Origin: Marinoscillum sp. 108
Lineage (GTDB): Bacteria > Bacteroidota > Bacteroidia > Cytophagales > Cyclobacteriaceae
Direction of reading: 5' to 3'
DNA: 64,000 nucleotides
NCBI RefSeq assembly: GCF_902506655.1
Contig: NZ_LR734817.1
Location: 337,667 to 401,666 of the forward strand
The notes beneath the pieces are model-generated. The model did no database searches, had not been told where the DNA came from, and saw nothing but the letters and a program-made list of their open reading frames with translations. The translations under genes were made by a program, and so were the position numbers. Positions 8,828 to 17,769 of the stretch are shown here, piece by piece; the stretch's first letter is position 1; the number at the start of each line of letters is the position of its first letter.

Positions 8828-10156
8828 TCAAACGTCTTCTAAATCCTTATTGATAATCAACCGATTTCCTCGGTTGTAAGTAAAATAATTCCATACCCAA
8901 TTTAAGAAAACCAAAAATTTTCTTCTCAACCCAATAATGGAGAACAGGTGTACGAACATCCAGACAAACCATCCGAAAAAACCTCCAAACGTAATGTTCA
9001 AAGGAGCATCTACCACTGCCCTATTTCGCCCTACGGTAGCCATGGTGCCTTTATCCACATATTTGAAAGGCTTCATCGGCTCTTTATTGAATAACCGCTT
9101 CAGGTTTTCACCCAGAAGGTGAGCCTGCTGGATCGCTACGGGGGCCAGTTGAGGCAGCCCTTTTGGATATTCTTCATCTACCTGCATGGCCACATCTCCC
9201 ACCGCATAGATAAATTCATGTCCTTTCACCAGGTTGAATTTATCCACCAGAATACGTCCTTTCTCCACAGCACCTTCTCTCAATCCGGGGATGGTGTTCC
9301 CTTTGACACCCGCTGCCCATATTAAGCAGTTGGTCTTGATGCTGGTGCCATCACTGAGGTAGGCTGTTTCGCCATCATACTTCTCCACTAGCTTTCCATA
9401 CTGTACATTCACCCCAAAATGAGTGAGGTATTTAGCAGCCTTTCGTCCGGACTTATCAGACATGGGTGGCAGTACCCTATCCGCACCCTCTATGAGGTGT
9501 ATTTTCATTTTTGTAAAATCAATCTCCGGGTAGTCCAAAGGCAACACGTGCTTCTGAAGCTCACCGATGGCCCCGGCCAGCTCCACCCCCGTAGGACCCG
9601 CACCCACTATGACGATGTTCATAAACTTTTCCAATGCCTCGTCTTCTGCTTCGTCCAATTGCAGCGCTTCTTCAAAGTTGGCAATGAGTTTGGTTCTCAG
9701 CTCAATGGCATCACTCATCTCACGGAGTTTGAAGGCCTTTTTCTCCAGGAGTTTATTACCAAAGAAATTGGTGGTGGCACCGGAAGCAATTACCAGAATG
9801 TCATATTTTAAAAACCCGAGATTGGTTTCTATCTTCTTTTCATCCGCATGGATTTGAGTAACCTTGGCCATTCGGAAATGGAAGTTTTTGTGATCCTGAA
9901 GAAACTCCCTGAGCGGGCTGGAGATGTCCCCGGGACTTAGTCCCGCCGTGGCTACCTGATAGAGCAGCGGGATAAAGGTGTGATGGTTGTGCTTATCTAC
10001 CATCACGATCTGCACTTTTTGCTTGCTCAGTTTCCGTACCAGCTCGATGCCCGCAAAGCCTCCTCCTATGATCACCACACGGGTCATGTCCGTCCATGGT
10101 ATTCTTTCAGTGATTTTATTCCTTCTTTGAACGGGTGCTTCGGTCAATTCTTCCAC
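8828..10156 (-). CDS. ndh: Type II NADH:quinone oxidoreductase (NDH-2)
   Basis: This 442-residue flavoprotein oxidises NADH and reduces membrane quinone without pumping protons. The FAD-binding GGGFAGIE is near residue 31, the second nucleotide-binding motif is IVGAGPTGVELAGAIGEL, and a late FAD-contact AVGDVA is present. The quinone-site region PQLAPVAIQQA follows. The C-terminus (FGWFVWMFVHLFSIIGL onward) is hydrophobic and should attach it to the inner membrane. The start at 10156 is GTG; an internal ATG (10087) would remove the conserved residues just before the FAD motif. It is the first gene of the minus-strand operon that contains the peptide ligases. Confidence 0.92.
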   Translation of the reverse strand: MEELTEAPVQRRNKITERIPWTDMTRVVIIGGGFAGIELVRKLSKQKVQIVMVDKHNHHTFIPLLYQVATAGLSPGDISSPLREFLQDHKNFHFRMAKVTQIHADEKKIETNLGFLKYDILVIASGATTNFFGNKLLEKKAFKLREMSDAIELRTKLIANFEEALQLDEAEDEALEKFMNIVIVGAGPTGVELAGAIGELQKHVLPLDYPEIDFTKMKIHLIEGADRVLPPMSDKSGRKAAKYLTHFGVNVQYGKLVEKYDGETAYLSDGTSIKTNCLIWAAGVKGNTIPGLREGAVEKGRILVDKFNLVKGHEFIYAVGDVAMQVDEEYPKGLPQLAPVAIQQAHLLGENLKRLFNKEPMKPFKYVDKGTMATVGRNRAVVDAPLNITFGGFFGWFVWMFVHLFSIIGLRRKFLVFLNWVWNYFTYNRGNRLIINKDLEDV

Positions 10157-10220
10157 TTTGCCTTTTGTTTTATTAATCAGATCAGGTTAAATCTTATTAA
10201 CCTTGCCATTATTAAACACG

Positions 10221-10228
10221 CAAAATTA
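10221..10228 (-). promoter_or_regulatory. -7 promoter element for ndh operon
   Basis: TAATTTTG on the minus strand fits the Bacteroidota consensus TAnnTTTG, 65 bp upstream of the ndh start. No good -33 TTTG is visible. Confidence 0.5.
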
Positions 10229-10290
10229 CAACGAGATTCATAGAAGAATGGACACCCGGAATGACGATATTTTTAAAATAATTTTCAGAC

Positions 10291-11586
10291 ATGGAAAGCA
10301 GTAAAAAAGTAGTGAATTCCTGGTGCATGTATGACTGGGCCAACTCGGTATACAACCTGGTGATCAACACCTCTATTTTCCCGATTTACTACACGGCGGT
10401 CACTGCCAATGAAGCCAACTCTGATAAGGTGAGCTTCTTCGGGTTTGAAATGATCAATTCCGTCCTTTATAGCTATGCACTCTCCCTTTCTTACCTACTA
10501 TCGGCGCTCATTCTTCCCCTTCTCTCAGGGATAGCCGACTATACTGGGGAGAAGAAGAAGTACCTGCGGATTTTCACCACGCTCGGTGCCATCGCCTGCA
10601 TGGGCATGTTCTTTTTCACCTCCGATACCCTGGAGTGGGGTATTATCTGTGTGCTTCTGGCCAGTCTGGGTTATAGCTCAGGTCTGGTGTTTTACGATGC
10701 CTACCTGCCAGAGATAGCTCCAGCCAGCATGACAGACCGGATCAGTGCCCGGGGCTATTCCTTTGGGTATGCGGGCAGTGCGCTCATGCTTATCCTCAGT
10801 CTTATTCTCATTACTTTCTATGAGTCTTTTGGTTTTGCCAATAAGGGTGACGCAACGCGTACGGTATTTTTGCTTGTAGGGCTATGGTGGATTGGGTTTG
10901 CACAGATTCCACTCAAGCACCTGCCTGCCAATGTTTTTAATCGAAAGCCCACCGGAAGAATCCTTCTCAATGGCTACCTGGAACTCAAAAAAGTCCTTTT
11001 GGCCCTGAAGCACCAGCCCAATATCAAGAAGTACCTTCTCTCCTTCTTTTTCTTCAATATGGGCGTGCAAACGATCATGCTTCTGGCCACACTTTTTGGT
11101 ACAAAAGAGCTGAAACTCGGATCCGGAGAGCTCATTCCAGTGATCTTGATCATTCAGTTTGTGGCCATAGGAGGAGCGACGCTCTTTGCCAGAATATCCG
11201 ATAGAAAGGGGAATATTTTCTCACTCAGTCTGATGATCTTTATCTGGGTTGGCATTTGCGTATTTGCATACACCATTACCTCGGTCAATGAATTTTATAT
11301 TGTTGCCGTGCTCGTTGGTTTGGTGATGGGGGGAATTCAGGCACTTTCGAGGGCCACATTTTCCAAACTGATCCCTACTGACACCATGGATCATGCTTCA
11401 TATTTCTCTTTCTTCGATGTGACCTTCCACATCAGCGTAGTCCTTGGCACCTTTAGCTATGGCTTTATCGAGCAGATCACCGGAAGCATGAGAAATAGTA
11501 CACTCGCTCTTGCTTCTTATTTTGTCATTGGTTTTTTGCTCTTGATCTTTGTGAAAATGCCCAAAAACCAGCATGCAAAAACTTAA
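10291..11586 (+). CDS. UMF1-family MFS transporter
   Basis: This 431-residue integral membrane protein has about 12 hydrophobic segments. The N-terminal WCMYDWANSVYN is the hallmark of the UMF1 (Atg22-like) branch of the major facilitator superfamily. The loop DYTGEKKKYLR between early helices and DRISARGYSFGYAGSA are also typical. The family is linked to amino acid or metabolite efflux, but the substrate is not known here. The gene starts at ATG 10291, diverges from ndh, and its end overlaps the next gene by 14 bp. Confidence 0.9.
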   Translation: MESSKKVVNSWCMYDWANSVYNLVINTSIFPIYYTAVTANEANSDKVSFFGFEMINSVLYSYALSLSYLLSALILPLLSGIADYTGEKKKYLRIFTTLGAIACMGMFFFTSDTLEWGIICVLLASLGYSSGLVFYDAYLPEIAPASMTDRISARGYSFGYAGSALMLILSLILITFYESFGFANKGDATRTVFLLVGLWWIGFAQIPLKHLPANVFNRKPTGRILLNGYLELKKVLLALKHQPNIKKYLLSFFFFNMGVQTIMLLATLFGTKELKLGSGELIPVILIIQFVAIGGATLFARISDRKGNIFSLSLMIFIWVGICVFAYTITSVNEFYIVAVLVGLVMGGIQALSRATFSKLIPTDTMDHASYFSFFDVTFHISVVLGTFSYGFIEQITGSMRNSTLALASYFVIGFLLLIFVKMPKNQHAKT

Positions 11587-12016
11587 CCTACCACCTAGTG
11601 ACTTCAAGTTGAAAAGCGAGGAGGGTAATCAGTTTATTTTTGATATCGTCAGAAAAAAGTATCTGGTGCTCACCCCTGAAGAGTGGGTCAGACAACATTT
11701 TATTCACCTGATGGTGAATCATCTGGCCTACCCCAAGTCACTGATAAAAGTGGAAACAGGCCTGGCTTATTTCAAATCTGCCAAGCGAAGTGATATCATG
11801 CTTTGCAACCGGGAAGGCGGCAACTTCTTGCTGGTAGAGTGCAAAGCTGCTGACGTGAAAATAGATCGTAAGGCGCTCAATCAGGTGAGTGTTTACAACA
11901 AAGAATTAAAGGCCCGGTATGTGGCGCTAACCAACGGAATGGTTCATTTCATATGGGAATACAGGAGCGACGAGAATAAGTATTATCAGCTCAAAGAATT
12001 TCCGAAATTCGTATAA
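11573..12016 (+). CDS. HsdR N-terminal domain-like protein (solo PD-(D/E)xK fold)
   Basis: This 147-residue protein matches the N-terminal nuclease-like domain of type I restriction R subunits. The likely active-site residues are Asp in RSDIML and Glu/Lys in LLVECKA. It has no helicase part, and no hsdM or hsdS gene lies nearby, so it is not a restriction system by itself. Stand-alone copies are common in Bacteroidota chromosomes and their role is unknown. It begins with an ATG inside the last codons of the UMF1 gene and is followed by a clear terminator. Confidence 0.85.
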   Translation: MQKLNLPPSDFKLKSEEGNQFIFDIVRKKYLVLTPEEWVRQHFIHLMVNHLAYPKSLIKVETGLAYFKSAKRSDIMLCNREGGNFLLVECKAADVKIDRKALNQVSVYNKELKARYVALTNGMVHFIWEYRSDENKYYQLKEFPKFV

Positions 12017-12025
12017 ACAAAAAAA

Positions 12026-12041
12026 GGTGCCTGCAGGCACC
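12026..12041. terminator. Bidirectional intrinsic terminator
   Basis: A perfect 16-bp palindrome, GGTGCCTGCAGGCACC, is preceded by seven A residues, which become a T tract for the minus-strand ald gene. On the plus strand a pyrimidine-rich tail follows. It separates two convergent genes. Confidence 0.8.
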
Positions 12042-12070
12042 CTTCTCTTCTATTAACCAAAGCTTTATTT

Positions 12071-13183
12071 CTATAAAAACTTCTCAGCTGGAGCAAAAGG
12101 GAGGTTAAAGGCTTTTGCTACCCCTTCATATACAATCTCTCCATTGATTACATTCAGCCCCAGGAGCAACTCTCTATTATCCTGACATGCTTTCTTCCAT
12201 CCTTTATTGGCCAGCTGAATGGCGTAAGGAAGGGTTGCGTTGGTCAGCGCCAAAGTAGAAGTATAAGGCACAGCACCCGGCATGTTCGCCACACAGTAGT
12301 GTAGGATACCATCGATCACATAGGTTGGATCCTGGTGTGTGGTAGGTCTGCAGGTTTCGATACAGCCACCCTGATCTACAGCCACATCTACCAACACCGT
12401 ACCCGGGTTCATCTCCTTCAGCATATCTCGCGTGATCAGATGAGGGGCTTTTGCACCTGGTATCAATACCGCACCTACGATGAGGTCGTGGTTCCTGATC
12501 AGTTCGCGAATGTTGAACTCATTGGACATGAAGGTATTCACATTGGCAGGCATCACATCATCCAGGTATCGCAATCTCGGCAGGCTCACATCCATGATGG
12601 TCACATCGGCGCCCATACCGGCAGCCATTTTAGCCGCATTGGTACCTACTACTCCACCACCGAGGATCAACACTTTGGCCGGACGAACACCAGGTACACC
12701 TCCCAGCAAAATACCCCTTCCGCCCATAGGCTTCTCCAGGTATTTGGCACCTTCCTGAATAGACATCCTTCCGGCTACCTCAGACATGGGCACCAAAAGG
12801 GGCAATGACCTGTCTGGTTTCTCTACAGTCTCATAAGCAAGACAAACCGCTCCACTCGCCATCATGGCCTTAGTCAGGGGTTCATATGAAGCAAAGTGAA
12901 AATAGGTGAATACCAATTGATCCTTCTTTATGAGCTTATACTCGGGCTCTATCGGCTCCTTTACTTTCATGATCATCTCAGCGATGGCATAAGTCTCCTC
13001 TATGGTAGGGAGTATGGTGGCTCCTGCCTCCTCATATTGCTCATCTGCAAATCCACTCCCCAAACCGGCAGTAGATTGTACATATATTTGATGTCCGTTT
13101 TTTGAAAGCTCAATGACACCTGCAGGGGTCACAGCCACTCTGTTTTCGTTGTTTTTAATCTCCTTTGGAACGCCGATAATCAT
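12071..13183 (-). CDS. ald: Alanine dehydrogenase
   Basis: This 370-residue protein catalyses NAD-dependent interconversion of L-alanine and pyruvate plus ammonia. It begins MIIGVPKEIKNNENRVA, the family signature, and carries the catalytic Lys and His in MKVKEP and YFHFAS. The Rossmann motif is ILGGGVVGTNAAKMA. Length and start match the family. It is transcribed alone, with a TATCTTTG promoter element 32 bp upstream and a shared terminator downstream. Confidence 0.96.
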   Translation of the reverse strand: MIIGVPKEIKNNENRVAVTPAGVIELSKNGHQIYVQSTAGLGSGFADEQYEEAGATILPTIEETYAIAEMIMKVKEPIEPEYKLIKKDQLVFTYFHFASYEPLTKAMMASGAVCLAYETVEKPDRSLPLLVPMSEVAGRMSIQEGAKYLEKPMGGRGILLGGVPGVRPAKVLILGGGVVGTNAAKMAAGMGADVTIMDVSLPRLRYLDDVMPANVNTFMSNEFNIRELIRNHDLIVGAVLIPGAKAPHLITRDMLKEMNPGTVLVDVAVDQGGCIETCRPTTHQDPTYVIDGILHYCVANMPGAVPYTSTLALTNATLPYAIQLANKGWKKACQDNRELLLGLNVINGEIVYEGVAKAFNLPFAPAEKFL

Positions 13184-13215
13184 AATTTTGAGTCAAATTT
13201 GGGTGTTTATTTAAG

Positions 13216-13223
13216 CAAAGATA
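13216..13223 (-). promoter_or_regulatory. -7 promoter element for ald
   Basis: TATCTTTG on the minus strand fits TAnnTTTG and lies 32 bp upstream of the ald ATG. No clear -33 TTTG at the expected spacing. Confidence 0.5.
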
Positions 13224-13409
13224 AATGGCCCAAATCACAAATAATTAGCCGTTTTGAAATTCGATAGAAGCAATCACGCTTACATTCTTTATTGAAATAA
13301 TATTCTGTTTAATCTCACAATTCGGAATATTATATTTTATGAAAACGATTAAACTCCTCCTTTCAGTAACTTTCTATCGTTATTTCAAAGAAAATTCCCG
13401 CTAATTTAT

Positions 13410-13417
13410 TAAATTTG
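13410..13417 (+). promoter_or_regulatory. -7 promoter element for the E1 fusion gene
   Basis: TAAATTTG fits TAnnTTTG and lies 42 bp before the ATG at 13460. The -33 position (TTTC near 13383) is a weak match. Apart from this and the ald promoter, I see nothing else in the 276-bp gap between the two genes. Confidence 0.5.
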
Positions 13418-13459
13418 TGATAGTTCTTTTTCATTCTCATTTTTACCTAAATTCTCACT

Positions 13460-15865
13460 ATGAGTTCCGTGAAAACCAGCAAGAAGACCAACCTGAAAAA
13501 AGCAGAAATACTCGCAGATTATGCACTGGCTATTGAAAGCCGTGAGGATAGTTTGATTGGGCGCAAGGAGGTCTTTATGGGGAAAGCCAAATTTGGAATC
13601 TTCGGTGATGGAAAAGAACTCGCACAAATAGCCGCTGCCAAATTCTTTCAAAATGGAGACTGGAGATCGGGATATTACCGCGATCAAACGTTCGTCATGG
13701 CCATAGGCCAGGTGACCTCTCAGCAGTTTTTTGCTCAACTCTATGCACATACGGATGTAGCTGCAGAGCCGGCTTCTGCCGGGCGGATGATGAACGGTCA
13801 CTTCGGTACCCGATCCATTAACGCTAAAGGTGAGTGGCGCACCTTGACAGATATCAAAAACAGTAGTTCGGATATCTCTCCTACTGCCGCACAAATGCCT
13901 CGTCTGATTGGGCTCGGGTGGGCTTCCAAGCTTTACAGGAATAACCCAAACCTTAAAGATTTTAAAGATTTTTCCATCAATGGAAATGAGGTGGCTTTTG
14001 GCACGATCGGGAATGCCTCTACCTCTGAAGGACACTTTTTTGAGGCCATGAATGCGGCCGGGGTGCTACAAATCCCCATGGTCATGTCGGTATGGGATGA
14101 TGGCTACGGCATCTCAGTACCGCAGAAATACCACACTACCAAGGAATCTATTTCCAAGGCACTGGCTGGCTTTCAGCGTACTGAAAACCAAACCGGCATA
14201 GAGATATTTACCGTAAAAGGATGGGATTATCCGGCGCTGGTAGAAACCTACCGCAAGGCCGTGAAACTAGCCAGGGAAGAACATATACCCTGTCTGGTAC
14301 ATGTGGAAGAACTCACCCAACCTCAGGGACATTCCACATCCGGTTCACATGAGCGCTATAAGCCCAAAGACCGATTGGAGTGGGAAAAGGGCCATGATTG
14401 CCTACTGAAGATGAGGAAGTGGATGGAGGAAGAAGGGATAGCAACCTCTGCAGAGTTGGACGCTTTGGAAAAAGAAGCCAGGGCCAAGGCCAAAAAGGCA
14501 CGTGAAAACGCCTGGAAAGATTACATGAGTGAAATCAAGGAGGACCTAAATCAGGCGATAGAACTGATAGGTAAAGCTGCCCTGACTTCTAATAACAATA
14601 AGATTCTTCAGCAAATAAAAAATGACCTGAAAAGCTCTCTGAATGCGCTGAAGGCCGATATTGCAAAGGCTGTAAGAAAGAGCCTCAGGTACCTGACTGA
14701 CAATGACTCTGAAGAAAAGAAGCGACTTCAGAACTGGCTGAAAGAGAAACAGGAGAAATACAGGGATGAATACAATTCCCATCTGTATAGTCAGTCTGCC
14801 GAATCGCCATTAAACACCGAAGCTGTAGCTCCCGTCTTTGGAGAAGACTCCAAACTGGTAGATGGTCGTGAGGTGGTTCAGGCCTGCTTCGACGCCCTTT
14901 TTGAGCGAGACCCAAGGGTAATCGCCTTTGGAGAAGATGTAGGGAGGATAGGCGACGTGAATCAGGGATTTGCAGGCCTACAGGAGAAATACGGAGAAAT
15001 CAGGATTACCGACACTGGAATTCGCGAACTCACCATCATCGGGCAAGGCATCGGCGCCTCTCTGAGGGGGCTGAGGCCAATTGCTGAAATCCAGTACCTC
15101 GACTATTTGATTTACGCCCTCCAGACCCTATCAGATGACCTTGCCAGTCTTCATTACCGAATGAAAGGAGGCCAAAAGGCACCACTCATCATACGCACCA
15201 GAGGACATAGACTGGAAGGCGTATGGCACAGTGGCTCTCCCATGGGTATGATTATCAATTCGCTACGTGGCATACACGTACTGGTGCCTAGAAACATGAC
15301 CCAGGCGGCTGGTTTTTACAACACTTTGATGGATTCCGATGATCCGGCTTTGATCATCGAGTCGCTCAATGGCTACCGTCTGAAGGAAAAAATGCCACAA
15401 AACATTGGTGAGATCAAGGTGCCGCTAGGAATTCCCGAAACCCTGCGTGAGGGCACCGACATCACATTGGTCACCTATGGCAGCATGTGCCGCATCGTGA
15501 TGGATGCCGCTCAGCAGCTCAGTGAATTTGATATCTCATGTGAGGTCATCGACGTACAGACACTTCTCCCCTTTGACCGAAACAAGGACATAGTGGAGTC
15601 ACTGAAGAAGACGAACAAAATTGCTTTCATTGATGAAGATGTACCGGGAGGTGCTTCGGCCTTTATGATGCAAAATGTACTGGAGCGCGATGGCGGATAC
15701 TTCCATCTGGACTCAAAACCAATCACCATCACCGCTCAGGAACACAGGCCTGCATATGGTACGGATGGCGATTACTTCTCCAAACCCAGCACAGAAGATG
15801 TCTTCGAGAAAATCTACGCTTTGATGCATGAGATAAACCCTGAGCGATATAAGGCTATTTTATAG
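13460..15865 (+). CDS. Fused 2-oxoacid dehydrogenase E1 alpha/beta subunit
   Basis: This 801-residue thiamine-diphosphate enzyme joins the E1 alpha part (about 1-330) to the E1 beta part (about 460-800). It would decarboxylate a branched-chain 2-oxoacid or pyruvate and acylate the E2 lipoyl domain. Alpha blocks include SAGRMMNGHFGTRS and TSEGHFFEAMNAAG; beta blocks include FGEDVGRIGDVNQGF, DTGIRELTIIGQGIGAS and IDEDVPGGASAFMMQ. The thiamine motif is altered: GDG is GNA (Asn185) and NN is DD (213-214). A Lys/Glu-rich linker that looks like coiled coil separates the halves (about 330-450). E2 and E3 genes are not in the window. Confidence 0.9.
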   Translation: MSSVKTSKKTNLKKAEILADYALAIESREDSLIGRKEVFMGKAKFGIFGDGKELAQIAAAKFFQNGDWRSGYYRDQTFVMAIGQVTSQQFFAQLYAHTDVAAEPASAGRMMNGHFGTRSINAKGEWRTLTDIKNSSSDISPTAAQMPRLIGLGWASKLYRNNPNLKDFKDFSINGNEVAFGTIGNASTSEGHFFEAMNAAGVLQIPMVMSVWDDGYGISVPQKYHTTKESISKALAGFQRTENQTGIEIFTVKGWDYPALVETYRKAVKLAREEHIPCLVHVEELTQPQGHSTSGSHERYKPKDRLEWEKGHDCLLKMRKWMEEEGIATSAELDALEKEARAKAKKARENAWKDYMSEIKEDLNQAIELIGKAALTSNNNKILQQIKNDLKSSLNALKADIAKAVRKSLRYLTDNDSEEKKRLQNWLKEKQEKYRDEYNSHLYSQSAESPLNTEAVAPVFGEDSKLVDGREVVQACFDALFERDPRVIAFGEDVGRIGDVNQGFAGLQEKYGEIRITDTGIRELTIIGQGIGASLRGLRPIAEIQYLDYLIYALQTLSDDLASLHYRMKGGQKAPLIIRTRGHRLEGVWHSGSPMGMIINSLRGIHVLVPRNMTQAAGFYNTLMDSDDPALIIESLNGYRLKEKMPQNIGEIKVPLGIPETLREGTDITLVTYGSMCRIVMDAAQQLSEFDISCEVIDVQTLLPFDRNKDIVESLKKTNKIAFIDEDVPGGASAFMMQNVLERDGGYFHLDSKPITITAQEHRPAYGTDGDYFSKPSTEDVFEKIYALMHEINPERYKAIL

Positions 15866-15881
15866 TTATCTTTTACCTCTA

Positions 15882-16631
15882 CTAGTCCCGGCTGAGGGTG
15901 ATTTTACTTAGGGTAAGATCTGGTGATTCTACCTCATTGCTTTTGTTGAGATCCCGGTCGTAGATGTAGAATTTGACCTTGAAAGTATCCGATCGGAGAA
16001 TAATCGGAAAGCCCGCTGAGAGCATCGCATAACTAATGGTGCCGCTGAGCGATCGACCTATATTCTCCCGGTCAAAAATGGGAATACGTCCGTTAAAATC
16101 CACTACATCACAACTGGCATTACCAAATTCGGAAGCGAAATCTATTTTCGTATATGCACCATTTTTCTTCCTCAAAAACTGAATATGGAGATTGTTGTGA
16201 TAAGGATTCTTTTGAATGTAAAAAGTATCGGTTCCTATATCTGTAAAGTTTCCCACCTGATAACTACTACAGTTGAAAGGGGGTCTGTTATCCGTTTCAC
16301 TAAATGGAGTGACATTTCCAAGAGGATCTACCAGGTAAAGAGGTGGTACTACATCGGGATCTGAATATCGAACAATTGAATCCCTGGAGTCAATGACAAT
16401 GTTAAAAGGATGATAAGGAGTGCGAATTTCATCTGCAGTGAGTCCAATATCTCCGTCCCCATCCTCAAACTCAAATTTCAACACCATGGAATCTCTGGCA
16501 GTCTCATAGTCAATGTACTGTAGGCTACTAAAGCGAATGTTTGGAACGTCTGGAAATTCTGGTGGAGGAAAACATCCACTGACCAGCAGTGTGACTAAAA
16601 TTATAGATATTTGAGCTTTTCTCAGGTTCAT
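15882..16631 (-). CDS. Lipoprotein of unknown function
   Basis: This 249-residue protein has a lipoprotein signal peptide ending in LLVSGC, so Cys is lipidated and the rest is exported. The mature part begins with a proline-rich stretch and contains FEFEDGDGDIGL, an acidic loop that could bind calcium. The remainder looks beta-rich. Similar GDGDIG-containing lipoproteins occur in Bacteroidota, but I know no function. I chose ATG 16631 over an upstream TTG. It converges on the E1 fusion gene with a 16-bp gap. Confidence 0.8.
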   Translation of the reverse strand: MNLRKAQISIILVTLLVSGCFPPPEFPDVPNIRFSSLQYIDYETARDSMVLKFEFEDGDGDIGLTADEIRTPYHPFNIVIDSRDSIVRYSDPDVVPPLYLVDPLGNVTPFSETDNRPPFNCSSYQVGNFTDIGTDTFYIQKNPYHNNLHIQFLRKKNGAYTKIDFASEFGNASCDVVDFNGRIPIFDRENIGRSLSGTISYAMLSAGFPIILRSDTFKVKFYIYDRDLNKSNEVESPDLTLSKITLSRD

Positions 16632-16643
16632 ACTCGTTAAAGA

Positions 16644-16651
16644 CAAAACTA
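16644..16651 (-). promoter_or_regulatory. -7 promoter element for the lipoprotein gene
   Basis: TAGTTTTG on the minus strand fits TAnnTTTG, 12 bp before the ATG at 16631, which would leave a very short leader. Confidence 0.35.
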
Positions 16652-16682
16652 TTATTTCTTTCCCTTATTGTGGATATAACCG

Positions 16683-17654
16683 ATGTTTGATTACGAAAAT
16701 TTCAAATCCAAAATATTTTCTATTCAGCCCGAAAATTTTCAGACCTACGCATTGGAGGTCTTTGTCTATCAGTACCTCCACAATCCTACCTATCAAATTT
16801 ACTGCCAGCATTTGGGAAAATCTCCGGATAACGTTCACTCATTACAAGATATTCCTTTTTTACCCATTGAGTTCTTCAAAACGCACCAGGTAATGACCGG
16901 AAAATGGAAATCGGAGAAGGTTTTCATGAGCAGCGGCACTACAGGAATGCAAAGAAGTGAGCACCATGTACGTGACCTGGGCTTCTACCACAAGATCGCT
17001 CAGGTGACTTTTGAAAGGCTTTATGGCGCCCTTCAGTCCATAGAGATTATGGCGCTCTTGCCTTCCTATCTGGAGCAAGGGGACTCTTCCCTCATTAGCA
17101 TGGTGGACCACTTCATGAGTCAGGCTCATCCCGCCAGCGCCTACTATCTAGGGGATCATACATCCCTTCAAAAAGCCATCACATCATCCGAGCGTAAAAA
17201 ATTGCTGATCGGCGTAACTTATGCGTTACTGGACATGGCAGATGCATTGAGCTTATCTGCGGATGATCTGATTGTGATGGAAACCGGTGGCATGAAGGGG
17301 CGCAGGAAAGAAATGATCCGTACTGAGCTGCACGAGGTATTGATGAAAAATTTCGCGGTGGAGCACATTCACTCCGAATATGGAATGACCGAGCTCACTT
17401 CTCAGGCTTACGCCATGGGAGGGCAGTTCGCCTTTCCGCCATGGGCCAGGGCGCTGGTCAGAGATATCAATGATCCATTCAGTTTTCTACCCGTCGGGCG
17501 GACCGGAGGTCTCAACATTGTGGATCTCGCCAATATAAATTCATGTGCATTTGTGGAAACAAAAGATCTCGGCCTGGAGAGTAAAACGGGTCATTTTGAG
17601 GTACTTGGCCGCTTTGACAACTCAGATGTAAGGGGTTGCAACCTCTTGGTATAA
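16683..17654 (+). CDS. LuxE-like acyl-protein synthetase
   Basis: This 323-residue protein resembles the acyl-protein synthetase (LuxE) branch of adenylate-forming enzymes. The phosphate-binding loop SSGTTGMQRSEHHV, the YGMTELTSQAY motif that contacts adenylate, and the C-terminal GRFDNSDVRGCNLL are visible. It probably activates a fatty acid or another carboxylate. No lux genes are present, so light production is not implied. Bacteroidota often carry this gene as a single copy. The ATG at 16683 diverges from the lipoprotein gene. Confidence 0.83.
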   Translation: MFDYENFKSKIFSIQPENFQTYALEVFVYQYLHNPTYQIYCQHLGKSPDNVHSLQDIPFLPIEFFKTHQVMTGKWKSEKVFMSSGTTGMQRSEHHVRDLGFYHKIAQVTFERLYGALQSIEIMALLPSYLEQGDSSLISMVDHFMSQAHPASAYYLGDHTSLQKAITSSERKKLLIGVTYALLDMADALSLSADDLIVMETGGMKGRRKEMIRTELHEVLMKNFAVEHIHSEYGMTELTSQAYAMGGQFAFPPWARALVRDINDPFSFLPVGRTGGLNIVDLANINSCAFVETKDLGLESKTGHFEVLGRFDNSDVRGCNLLV

Positions 17655-17685
17655 TAATATTAATGCCGACAATTAAGTGTTTTTT

Positions 17686-17717
17686 TTTGTTTAGAACTAA
17701 AGTAAGTGATATTTTTG
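17686..17717 (+). promoter_or_regulatory. Complete Bacteroidota-type promoter
   Basis: TTTG at 17686-17689 is followed after 20 bp by TATTTTTG at 17710-17717, matching the -33 TTTG and -7 TAnnTTTG consensus with proper spacing. It would give a leader of about 45 nt for the small lipoprotein gene. Confidence 0.75.
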
Positions 17718-17769
17718 AGAAAGGTAACCAACCAGAGTGTTCTATCCTTTTAGAAAAATAAAGCCGCTC

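Noticed and set aside
11573..12016. Restriction-modification system
   Set aside because: Only an HsdR-N-like domain is present; there is no methylase, specificity or helicase gene.
12335..12808. Open frame of 157 codons opposite alanine dehydrogenase
   Set aside because: It is His/Arg/Gln-rich as expected from the reverse of the ald codons and has no start signal.
13409..14035. Open frame of 208 codons on the minus strand over the E1 start
   Set aside because: It overlaps the E1 coding region and its promoter, and has no domain features.
16683..17654. Bioluminescence or fatty acid reductase operon
   Set aside because: A LuxE-like gene stands alone without luxA, luxB, luxC or luxD.
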